NCBI GenBank assembly: GCA_019637695.1
Contig: JAHBVG010000070.1
Coordinates: forward strand, 1 to 38,657
Direction of reading: 5' to 3'
Source of the DNA: Caldilineaceae bacterium
Lineage (GTDB): Bacteria > Chloroflexota > Anaerolineae > Caldilineales > Caldilineaceae
DNA length: 38,657 bases
A program made the translations under genes and the position numbers. Under the pieces are notes generated by a model. It did no database searches, had not been told where the DNA came from, and worked only from the letters and a program-made list of their open reading frames with translations. Within the stretch, counting starts at the first letter, position 1, and each line of letters starts with the position of its first letter. Shown here one piece after another: positions 25,823-32,664 of the stretch.

Positions 25823-27034
25823 ATGAATCACTTTTCGCAAGGACACGCCCTGCTCATCGGCGTGAGCGCGGACCTGCCCGGCACAGTGCAGGACGCCACC
25901 GGTGTGGCCGAGATCCTGCAAGACCCGGCCCGCTGCGCCTATCCCCCACAGCAGGTGACACTGCTCATCGGCGAAGCCGCCCGCCGGCATGCCATCCTGG
26001 CCGCGCTGGATGATCTGGCGGCGCGCACCAACGCCGACGACAGCGCCATTGTCTACTTCTCTGGACATGGCTACCGGGTTTCGTCTTCTTTTGGGGCCAT
26101 GCACTACCTGCTGCCCTACGGCTATGACGTTGCCAGCCTGCCCGATACCGCCATCAGCGGGCTGGAACTGGCGCAGAAGTTGGCGGCGCTGCCTGTGGGG
26201 AAGCTGCTCCTGCTGCTCGACTGCTGCCACGCCGGCGGGCTGGACAACATCAAGGCGCCCGGCGCGGAGTTCACCCGCGAGGCGCTGCCGCCCGAAGCGC
26301 TGACCGTACTCTCCCAGGGGCGTGGACACGCCGTGATCGCCTCTTCCCGCGCCGATGAGCTTTCGCTGGCGGGCAAACCCTACAGCGCCTTCACCCTGGC
26401 CCTGATAGAGGCACTCTGCGGCGTGGCAGCCTCTACCCAAGATGGCTATGTGCGCGTGGCCGACCTGGCTATGTACGCCAGCAATGCTGTGCCCCGGCGC
26501 ACCCGCGACCGCCAGCACCCCATCCTCAACTACAAGGAGGCGGACAACTTCGTCGTCGCCTATTACGCGGGCGGAGATGAGAAGCCCAAAGGGGCGCCCT
26601 TTGCCGAAAGTGAGATTGAGATTGAATCAGAGCCGGGGACCTTCAACCAGCGCGGGCAGACGGTGTGGGGCAGCCAGGTCAATGTTGCAGGCAGTGTGCA
26701 TGGACCGGTGGTGACCGGCCCAGTAGAGCAGATCGGCGACCGCTACGAGACGCATTACCACACGCACGAAGCGTCGCCCCCGCCGCCCTTTACCCTTGAT
26801 CTGGCCGATCTGGAGAAGCGCTCTTGCAGGGCCTTGCCGCTGACTGTGACGCTGTCCCTATGGCTGGGGAGGGCGCACCCGACGTGGCGCAGAAACGGCA
26901 GCCCCGCCTTTCACAGATCTATGTCGATCTCGACACCACCAGCGAACCCAGTTTCGAGCAGATCTGTGAAAGATTGCATCTCGACCCACATGGACGCCAG
27001 CAGTTGGAACGCCGACTACAACAAGAATCGGTGA
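25823..27034 (+). CDS. Segment: caspase-like (peptidase C14) domain ORF
   Basis: Residues 1-255 are a caspase-fold protease: HALLIGVS at the start, VYFSGHGYRV with catalytic H82, and LLLLLDCCHAGGL with catalytic C135. Residues 255-330 are a linker with FNQRGQTVWGSQVNVAGSVH-type turns. From about residue 332 the frame is out of phase; the true continuation is frame 1 (ALLQGLAADCDAVPMAGEGA, then QIYVDLDTTSEPSFEQICER), consistent with loss of one G in AAGGCG near 26818. Confidence 0.7.
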   Translation: MNHFSQGHALLIGVSADLPGTVQDATGVAEILQDPARCAYPPQQVTLLIGEAARRHAILAALDDLAARTNADDSAIVYFSGHGYRVSSSFGAMHYLLPYGYDVASLPDTAISGLELAQKLAALPVGKLLLLLDCCHAGGLDNIKAPGAEFTREALPPEALTVLSQGRGHAVIASSRADELSLAGKPYSAFTLALIEALCGVAASTQDGYVRVADLAMYASNAVPRRTRDRQHPILNYKEADNFVVAYYAGGDEKPKGAPFAESEIEIESEPGTFNQRGQTVWGSQVNVAGSVHGPVVTGPVEQIGDRYETHYHTHEASPPPPFTLDLADLEKRSCRALPLTVTLSLWLGRAHPTWRRNGSPAFHRSMSISTPPANPVSSRSVKDCISTHMDASSWNADYNKNR

Positions 27035-27062
27035 ATGAACGCACGCCGCGCAAGGCGATGGA

Positions 27063-28238
27063 TTGGACGGCAAACGAACTTCGCCAGTGGGTGCGTCAGG
27101 TTGCCTAACAAGACGAAGACAACCGCCGAAAGGAAGAAAAAAGTTGGGTGTTGCGCTGGATGCATTGACCTCGGCGGCAGCGCCCCTCTCCACCTATGAG
27201 ATCATGCGCCAGCACACGCAGTTTGTGCTGCTGGGCGATCCGGGCAGCGGTAAAAGCACATTGACGCGCCGCATCGCCAGCGCGCTGGCCGCCGTTGCCC
27301 AACCCAACCAGACCGGACAGGCGGAAACATGGTCGGCAGCGTTGAATGCCGCCTTCCCGCGCTGGCTGCTGCCAGTGCGCGTGGTGCTGAGTACCTGGGC
27401 CAACCATCTGTCACCGAACAGCGAGGGGACAGCCACCGATCTCATCGACGAGTCCGTGCACATTCTGGCGCAGACCGCCAAGGTGGACGATAACGCCATG
27501 CAGAAGCGTTTCCTGGTGCGGCTGAGCGGCTCGGAACCGAGTGTGCTGCTCCTGCTCGATGGGCTGGACGAGGTGGCCGACGTGGACAAGCGCAGAAAGC
27601 TGCTCGCGTCTGTACGCCGCTTCTGTCAGCACTATGGCGATGTGCCCTTGATCATCACCTGTCGGGCGCGTCCCTATACCGAGGGCGAACATTATCGGCT
27701 GCCCCTGCCCGATTTTGAGATTGGGCCGCTGCCCCAGCCTGCTATCCGAGCCTTTGTGGAACGCTGGCACGCCGAACTGGCCTGGGCGGGGCTCTACACA
27801 GAGGCTGCCGCCGCGTCCGCCAGACAGCGCCTGTTGACCGCCCTCGACGACCCCAATCGCCACGAACTGCGCGAGATGGCCGAGACGCCGCTGCTCTTGA
27901 CCATGATGGCGCGGGTGAACTACAAGCGCGGCCTGCCCAACAGCCGCGCCAAACTCTACGAGGAATACGTCAAGCAGTTGCTCTACGAGTGGGAGCGGGC
28001 CAAGTTGGACGAACAGGGCAAGCGACGCGGCTGGATCTGCTGCTGCAAGAGGGCGGCGTCTCTTCCACCAGTCTGGATCGGGCGCTGGACGAACTGGCCT
28101 ACAGGGTTCACGGCCAGGGCGGCAGCCGCGACACTGTGGACATCGCCCGCGGTGACATGCGCGATGCGCTGGAAGCCATTCACCCCGGCAGCGAGGACGA
28201 AAAGGCAGCGTGGGCCGTGCGCCTGCTGCGCCTCATAG
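27063..28238 (+). CDS. Segment: NACHT NTPase ORF
   Basis: The frame carries the P-loop FVLLGDPGSGKSTLTRRIAS and the NACHT Walker B/sensor block VLLLLDGLDEVADVDKRRKL with acidic DGLDE, followed by LIITCRARPY and the helical winged region FEIGPLPQPAIRAFVERWHA. It goes out of phase near 28020 (after AKLDEQGK). Upstream of about 27150 the frame (LDGKRTSPVG) is not convincing; the join to the caspase half lies near the A-rich run at 27130-27150. Confidence 0.7.
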   Translation: MDGKRTSPVGASGCLTRRRQPPKGRKKLGVALDALTSAAAPLSTYEIMRQHTQFVLLGDPGSGKSTLTRRIASALAAVAQPNQTGQAETWSAALNAAFPRWLLPVRVVLSTWANHLSPNSEGTATDLIDESVHILAQTAKVDDNAMQKRFLVRLSGSEPSVLLLLDGLDEVADVDKRRKLLASVRRFCQHYGDVPLIITCRARPYTEGEHYRLPLPDFEIGPLPQPAIRAFVERWHAELAWAGLYTEAAAASARQRLLTALDDPNRHELREMAETPLLLTMMARVNYKRGLPNSRAKLYEEYVKQLLYEWERAKLDEQGKRRGWICCCKRAASLPPVWIGRWTNWPTGFTARAAAATLWTSPAVTCAMRWKPFTPAARTKRQRGPCACCAS

Positions 28239-28597
28239 ACGACCGCTCCGGCCTTATCTACGCCCTGGAACAGGATAAGATCTACCGCTTCTCCCACCGC
28301 ACCTTCCCAGAGTATCTGGCGGCGCGCTGGCTGGCGACGGGCAACTTTCTGGCCAAATTCCGCGAAAAACTGGACCACGAACAGTGGCGCGAAGACATCT
28401 TCCTGGCGCTAGGCTACCAGATTTGGGTGCAGAACGAGTATGACAATGCCCTGACCGTTTTCTTCAACCTGATGCCACCGCAGCCGCGTAGCGAGACAGA
28501 TTGGCGACGGGTGCTGCTGTTGGGCGAAGCCTATGTGCGCCTGCTGGACCGCAACGGGCCGGTGAAGCGGAGCAGGAGGTGGTCGCCCAACAGGTGA
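27989..28597 (+). CDS. Segment: NACHT C-terminal helical part ORF
   Basis: In phase from about 28020 (RLDLLLQEGGVSSTSLDRAL). It includes the STAND-typical YRFSHRTFPEYLAARWLATG and a helical stretch to RLLDRNG, then shifts near 28555. The preceding ~10 codons are out-of-frame sequence, so 27989 is not a real start. Confidence 0.6.
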   Translation: MGAGQVGRTGQATRLDLLLQEGGVSSTSLDRALDELAYRVHGQGGSRDTVDIARGDMRDALEAIHPGSEDEKAAWAVRLLRLIDDRSGLIYALEQDKIYRFSHRTFPEYLAARWLATGNFLAKFREKLDHEQWREDIFLALGYQIWVQNEYDNALTVFFNLMPPQPRSETDWRRVLLLGEAYVRLLDRNGPVKRSRRWSPNR

Positions 28598-29247
28598 TCC
28601 ACACCATCCCCGAACGGTTGACTGCGGCCATACAGAACCGGGACCTGCCCTGCCGCCAACGGCTGGACGCTGGCCTGCTGCTGGCCGACCTGCACATCCT
28701 GCCGCCGGACGTGGACGACTTCGTGCCCATCGCCGCCAGAGCCGAACTGGGCTACGACTTCCGCATGGGCAAATACCCAATCACCAATAGCCAATACCGC
28801 CGCTTCTTCGACGACGGCGGCTACGCCGAGGACAGGTCCTGGTGGACCGAGGAGGCGGTGAAGGATATTGAAAGCTGGGAAAAAGACTGGCGCAAGGGAC
28901 CGCGCCTATGGGGAGATCCCCGCTTTGACCGGGATACGCAGCCGGTGGTCGGCGTCAGTTGGTGCGAGGCGGTGGCCTACTGCGAGTGGTTGACCGACAA
29001 GCTGCGGGCAGAGGGGAAGATTAGCCGGGATGAAATCGTGCGGCTGCCCACGGAAAAAGAGTGGCAATGGGTCGCTGCCGGCGCAGAAGGGCGAACCTAT
29101 GCCTGGGGACCAGAATTTACCCTCTGGCGCGTTAATTCCAAAGAGAGCAGTCTGGATCAGCCGACGCCGTCCACATGTATCCACAGGGCAAGACGCCTGA
29201 CACGGAGGTGTGGGACTCTATGGCAATGTGTGGGAGTGGACAAATGA
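28501..29247 (+). CDS. Segment: FGE-sulfatase/SUMF domain ORF
   Basis: In phase from about 28555 (AGEAEQEVVAQQVIHTIPER). The FGE domain starts FRMGKYPITNSQYRRFFDDG and continues with PVVGVSWCEAVAYCEWLTDK and VRLPTEKEWQWVAAGAEGRT. Phase is lost near 29165; the continuation MYPQGKTPDTEVWD is in frame 3 and YGNVWEWTNDDYGSWGVLRG in frame 2 to the stop at 29404. Catalytic cysteines of true FGE are absent, so it is expected to act as a ligand-binding C-type-lectin fold. Confidence 0.65.
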   Translation: MATGAAVGRSLCAPAGPQRAGEAEQEVVAQQVIHTIPERLTAAIQNRDLPCRQRLDAGLLLADLHILPPDVDDFVPIAARAELGYDFRMGKYPITNSQYRRFFDDGGYAEDRSWWTEEAVKDIESWEKDWRKGPRLWGDPRFDRDTQPVVGVSWCEAVAYCEWLTDKLRAEGKISRDEIVRLPTEKEWQWVAAGAEGRTYAWGPEFTLWRVNSKESSLDQPTPSTCIHRARRLTRRCGTLWQCVGVDK

Positions 29248-29311
29248 TGACTATGGAAGCTGGGGGGTTCTGCGAGGCGGTGCATACTACTCTGCCGCCA
29301 CAGATGTTGAT

Positions 29312-29368
29312 GCTTCCGCCCGCTACAGGAACCACCCCAGGTTTGGGGACATCAGCGGCGGGTTTCGA
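29312..29368 (+). other. Variable-repeat-like segment of the rightward FGE domain
   Basis: Nineteen codons from GCT TCC GCC CGC to GGG TTT CGA align without gaps to 30720-30664 on the minus strand. The ten shared codons are identical at every base, apart from the last base of the final codon. The nine differing codons change at positions 1/2 only, with one exception (TTT/CTC). Here the NNC codons are TAC, AAC, CAC, GAC, ATC, AGC and GGC. This fits adenine-directed mutagenesis of a template containing AAC codons. Confidence 0.55.
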
Positions 29369-29392
29369 TGTATGGTGGTCCCCATCTCTCGT

Positions 29393-29553
29393 GACCGCGA
29401 ATAGGAGAAATGTGCGAATGGTTGGTCGATTGAGCGGTGTCTCTCTGCGATTGTCTGCCGTTCGCGGTAATTTAGCTGTGACCGCGAATGGGAGAGGGAT
29501 GCGAATGATTGGTGGTAAGTACACCTATTTGCGCTTTTCTCTCATTCGCGGTC
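29393..29553. repeat. Palindromic repeat array, left cluster (two units)
   Basis: Unit 1 spans 29393-29469 and unit 2 spans 29480-29553, separated by 10 bp. Unit 2 has perfect 11-bp arms GACCGCGAATG/CATTCGCGGTC and further imperfect pairing inwards (GCGAATG...ATTTGCGC). Unit 1 begins inside the final codons of the FGE gene. A half-motif TTCGCGGTCA follows at 29559-29568 and includes the stop of the GxxExxY gene. Confidence 0.7.
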
Positions 29554-29564
29554 ATCCTTCGCGG

Positions 29565-30382
29565 TCACTTTGCATCTGGCAGCCGCACCCATTCAATGTC
29601 CAGGAGTTGAGGATGGAAATTTACGATGGTGCCAAGTTTCAAGCCGAGCAGTTTCAGGTACTGGCGCATGCGCAACTGCATCTGCGCTGTGATGGCGGAC
29701 ACAGCCACACATGCCAGTAGGACCTTACCCTCGACGAGCAAGAGGTAGGTGTCGCGAGTTTCAATGGGCTGGCCCTGATAGGAGATGGTGATCTTCTTTT
29801 GGGGCCGATAGCTGATGCCGTGCGCCCGCAATTCGATCTGTACGGCTCGACGGTAGTGCATGTGCATAAAACCTGTCCCCAGCGTTTGCTGCACTGTGTA
29901 AAAGACTTTATAGAGTTCCCTTGCCAGTTCTGGATAGAGCAGGTTTTCGAGATAGGCGTCAGGCGTTGCTGGCGATTGGGCTTTCTTCGGAAGCTGATTG
30001 GCCATACGCTGGAAAATGACTTTCGGTACACCAAAGGTGACGACAATCCCCAGTTGAAGCCCCGTTACGCGCAAATAGGTAAGCAGTTGAGCCTGATGGA
30101 TCGGCAGGATCTCTTCAACTGCTTTGGGTTCCAGCAAGATCTTGTTGTCCACCATCACATCCACCGCAAAACGCCCAATTCGATGGGAGCCGTAGGTCAA
30201 CTCATACCTTACCTGTCGCTGCGCCGGAATCTCCCGTTCTGCCAGTGCGATCATCAGCGCCCGTTCCCACCCTTCCTCGGACAGGTTCAATCCGCGCAAT
30301 CCGTTGTGTACGTGAAAGAAAGCGCCTTGTACTTGATAGCTCAGTTCAGGGAAGAGAAGATCCGTCAGGTCAAACCTTTCAT
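29565..30382 (-). CDS. GxxExxY-family protein, tandem domains, likely -1 shift near start
   Basis: Two copies of the GxxExxY fold (PD-(D/E)XK-nuclease-like). Copy 1 has LLFPELSYQVQGAFFHVHNG, GRFAVDVMVDNKILLEPKAV and LPIHQAQLLTYLRVTGLQLG. Copy 2 has LLYPELARELYKVFYTVQQT, GTGFMHMHYRRAVQIELRAH and RMRQYLKLLGLKLGTIVNFH. Both have weakened name motifs (Tyr to Trp in copy 1, Glu missing in copy 2) and copy 2 lacks the acidic core. The uninterrupted frame begins only at TTG 30299; the natural ATG at 30382 (ATGAAAGG) is one base out of phase, again a -1 shift near 30373. It lies between two palindrome clusters. Confidence 0.65.
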
Positions 30383-30398
30383 AATGGCTGCGAATGAT

Positions 30399-30642
30399 GA
30401 CCGCGGATGAGAGAAAAACGCGAATAGACGCTGCTCAACCCACGACCATTCGCGCCTCTCCTATGCGCGGTCGTTTCACCATGACCGCGCATAATAGAAA
30501 AGCGCGAATATTGTCGCATGTACCACGACCATTTGCGCATTTCTCCTATTCGCGGTCATTTCACCACGACTACGGATAAAAGAAAAGCGCAAATGGTGTC
30601 ACATGTACCACGATCATTAGCGCATTTCTCCTATTCGCGGTC
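30399..30642. repeat. Palindromic repeat array, right cluster (three units)
   Basis: Units at 30399-30472, 30483-30557 and 30568-30642 (74-75 bp each) are separated by exactly 10 bp (GTTTCACCAT, ATTTCACCAC). Each is an imperfect palindrome whose outer arms are GACCGCGNAT/ATNCGCGGTC (the last unit has a changed left arm). Inner blocks AGAAAAGCGC and GCGCATTTCTCC pair, with a variable centre around CATGTACCACGA. The last unit contains the stop of the leftward FGE remnant. Confidence 0.75.
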
Positions 30643-31331
30643 ATGAGAGGGGATCACCATCACCCGAAACCCGCGGTAGTAGTACCTGAGCCTGGGGCCG
30701 CCCCTGTCGCGGGCGGAAGCTTTGGCATAATTAGCGTTCAAATACCAGGAACCACCTCGAAATTCTCCCAAAGCGCTGGTTGGCTATGAACGCGTTCGAG
30801 CAACCATTCGAGGAAACGTCGCACTGGCGGCACAGGCGGGTGACGCTCTCCATAATGGGTACAGATCAGCTCACAGGCGGCCAGATGCTCCTGAAAGCTG
30901 AGATGGATGAAGGCAAACTCACCGGGTCGGCGCGAAACCAGGATACCGGCGTGTTGGGTCAGATAGTCTGGCACATCCTTGATGCGCACGTTGAAATCCG
31001 CCTCATAGAGCAGTTGCAGCAGCAGGCCGGTGTGGAACGTGATTGTATCCTGTTGGGGATTGCTCTGCTCGTGGATAGTACAGGCCAGCGTCTCAAGCAG
31101 GGGACGCAGCGCCTTGGGGGGTATGCCCAGGTTGGCGACAATTGGTTCGTCAGGTGTACGGTTGCGTGTCCAGCGGTCGAGCAGCAGATCTACCGATTGC
31201 CGGTAGAGATCGGCCTGGGTGGCCGGTAGTTGGCCGGGGCGCTGTGGATCGGGGGGATTGCTCTGCGCCGGTTCGTGACCGGTGGCTGTCGGGTCACGGA
31301 CCCGATAGGAGCATGATGCGCCATTGGGCAT
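30631..31331 (-). pseudogene. NACHT-FGE gene remnant, internally deleted
   Basis: From 31331 the frame encodes the helical C-terminal part of a NACHT protein (ATQADLYRQSVDLLLDRWTR, FAFIHLSFQEHLAACELICT). Near 30775 it is joined, one frame off, to the last 45 residues of an FGE domain (ALGEFRGGSWYLNANYAKAS, RYYYRGFRVMVIPSHDRE, stop 30631). The NTPase core, any effector domain and most of the FGE domain are gone. Its end is homologous to the rightward gene's end, with the two genes pointing at each other. Confidence 0.7.
30664..30720 (-). other. Variable-repeat-like segment of the leftward FGE remnant
   Basis: The counterpart of 29312-29368. Invariant codons GCT TCC GCC CGC, AGG, CCC AGG and GGG TTT flank GAC, GGC GGC, CTC AGG and TAC TAC TAC CGC. 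Every variable codon except CTC/TTT keeps its third base between the two genes. Confidence 0.55.
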
Positions 31332-31365
31332 AAAAAATAAGAGCCGCTCTGATACTCAGGGCGGC
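31331..31365 (-). terminator. Intrinsic terminator downstream of the tRNA-Gln remnant
   Basis: On the minus strand GCCGC-C-CTGA-GTA-TCAG-A-GCGGC forms a 9-bp stem with one mismatch, followed by TCTTATTTTTT. It lies 4 nt after the tRNA CCA end, where a native tRNA terminator is expected, and directly abuts the start of the NACHT remnant. Confidence 0.75.
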
Positions 31366-31368
31366 TTT

Positions 31369-31415
<47 letters not shown>

Positions 31416-31491
31416 TCATGTCAGTTTTGAGTATCTTTGCCCCTGGTCGTACTTGAGAGCCGTCCATAATCCTATCAACTAGATCATAAAA

Positions 31492-31536
31492 GGGACCGAA
31501 TAATTAGCGATATTGCTAACTATTCGGTCCCTTTTT
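31492..31536. terminator. Strong bidirectional terminator
   Basis: GGGACCGAATAATTAGC and GCTAACTATTCGGTCCC pair over 17 positions with one mismatch around a 6-nt loop. CTTTTT follows on the plus strand and TTTTATGAT on the minus strand. It would end the leftward integrase transcript. Confidence 0.8.
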
Positions 31537-31641
31537 GTGTTGCGAAAATCAGCGATCAGTCTTGAATACGGTGAATGGTATGAGTAAAGTGTAATCCATG
31601 CGCCAAGGTATGTCCTGTGAGGTAAGAATTGTATGGACTAT

Positions 31642-32664
31642 TTACCTACCGACTTTGGTTTTCTGATAAGCGGCCTGTAACTGCCATTTCCTTGCCCACT
31701 TCTTCACCGCTGCTCCAGTAACACCATAGCGTCTGCCAAGTGCCTCCCAGTTGGGGCACTCCTGGATTGCCTGTTCCAGTTCTGCTGGTGTGGGCCGAGG
31801 AAGGGCTGTATGAGTCGAAGGCGGCACGGGTGCATCAGGCATTAACTCAGGCAATGCAGTCACCCGGTCCTGATATTCTCGTAGTTCTGCCACACCAAAC
31901 CCGAAGTACTCCTGAGTGGTTGCAATACTGGCATGCCCTGCCTGGATCTGGGTTAATGCCGAGTTACCACCACGGACGGCTGTGTTGGAAATGTAGGCAT
32001 GTCGCCAAGCATGGGGATTGACCCGACCATTGACATCTGCTTTGCTCCGCAGTCGCATCATGACCTGGTAGATGCCATTGGCGGAGAGATGCCCATTCTT
32101 TCGACCTGGAAAGACATACCCCTGCTGCTCTTTCCGAGCGTTTAGCCAGTGAAGCAGTACCGTTGCAGCATCGATGGAAATGACCACTGTCCGATATCCA
32201 GTTTTGCCATATACCACAAGCGTCCGGTCTGGAAGATTGCAGTTTTCAATTCGAAGCGTACCGGCTTCGCCCGCCCGCAGGCCACAGTCAATCAGAAGAC
32301 AGCAGAGTGTATAGTCTCGTAGATCCTCACGAGCAACGTGCAACATGCGGCTGATGTCCGAGTTCTGTGCCCGTTTGATGCCATGTTTCGGCGCCGCAGG
32401 GACTGGCACCCACGATTTCACCTGTACCGGAACGAATCCTCGGTCAGCGCACCAGCGCAGAAACGATCGCAAATCGACCAGATAACCACGCTGAGAGGCG
32501 ACAGCCAGCGTACCCGGCGCTCCCTGCCGTAGACTGCCTGCATGGGGACACGCCTCTTCCATGAGCCACAGTGCATAGTAGGGCAATCGCGAACTTGGTT
32601 GACAAGAGGAGGTAGGAGTTGGTAGGCTCATAGAAGTGAGCGAACGAATAAGAGAGGGAATCAT
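31642..32664 (-). CDS. Tyrosine recombinase/integrase, 5' end replaced by IS sequence
   Basis: A 340-codon frame. The catalytic set is complete: R130 (LIDCGLRAGEAGTL), K154 (VVYGKTGYRT), H218 and R221 (NPHAWRHAYISN), H244 (QAGHASIATTQEYFGF) and Y253. An HTH-like tail (AELEQAIQECPNWEALGRRY, GVTGAAVKKWARKW) is appended. Residues 1-29 are translated from the left end of the neighbouring IS (boundary near 32578). The native core-binding domain starts around residue 30 (ALWLMEEACPHAGSLRQGAP), so part of its N-terminus is lost. Neither ATG (32664 or 32631) has a good ribosome site. It would once have catalysed insertion at the tRNA-Gln site. Confidence 0.8.
   Translation of the reverse strand: MIPSLIRSLTSMSLPTPTSSCQPSSRLPYYALWLMEEACPHAGSLRQGAPGTLAVASQRGYLVDLRSFLRWCADRGFVPVQVKSWVPVPAAPKHGIKRAQNSDISRMLHVAREDLRDYTLCCLLIDCGLRAGEAGTLRIENCNLPDRTLVVYGKTGYRTVVISIDAATVLLHWLNARKEQQGYVFPGRKNGHLSANGIYQVMMRLRSKADVNGRVNPHAWRHAYISNTAVRGGNSALTQIQAGHASIATTQEYFGFGVAELREYQDRVTALPELMPDAPVPPSTHTALPRPTPAELEQAIQECPNWEALGRRYGVTGAAVKKWARKWQLQAAYQKTKVGR

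Larger units (their letters stand above)
25823..29404 (+). pseudogene. Caspase-NACHT-FGE (SUMF-like) protein gene with six -1 frameshifts
   Basis: Read with corrections, one gene of about 1,195 codons encodes a caspase-like protease, a VNVAG-type linker, a helical adaptor region, a NACHT STAND NTPase and a formylglycine-generating-enzyme (C-type lectin fold) domain. This is the architecture of NTPase-gated conflict systems. The coding frame moves 2, 1, 3, 2, 1, 3, 2 near 26818, 27040-27150, 28020, 28555, 29165 and 29212, so each change equals one lost base. Neighbouring genes up to 2.4 kb long have none. Either the locus is decaying or the sequence under-calls single bases here. The last four codons lie inside the palindromic repeat. 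Confidence 0.75.

Noticed and set aside
25823..29404. Programmed frameshifting as the explanation for the broken frames
   Set aside because: Six shifts in one gene without shared slippery heptamers or stimulatory structures; decay or base-calling loss is simpler.
30399..30642. Possible CRISPR array (regular repeats and spacers)
   Set aside because: Spacers are only 10 bp and nearly identical, units are 75-bp imperfect palindromes, and no cas gene is near.
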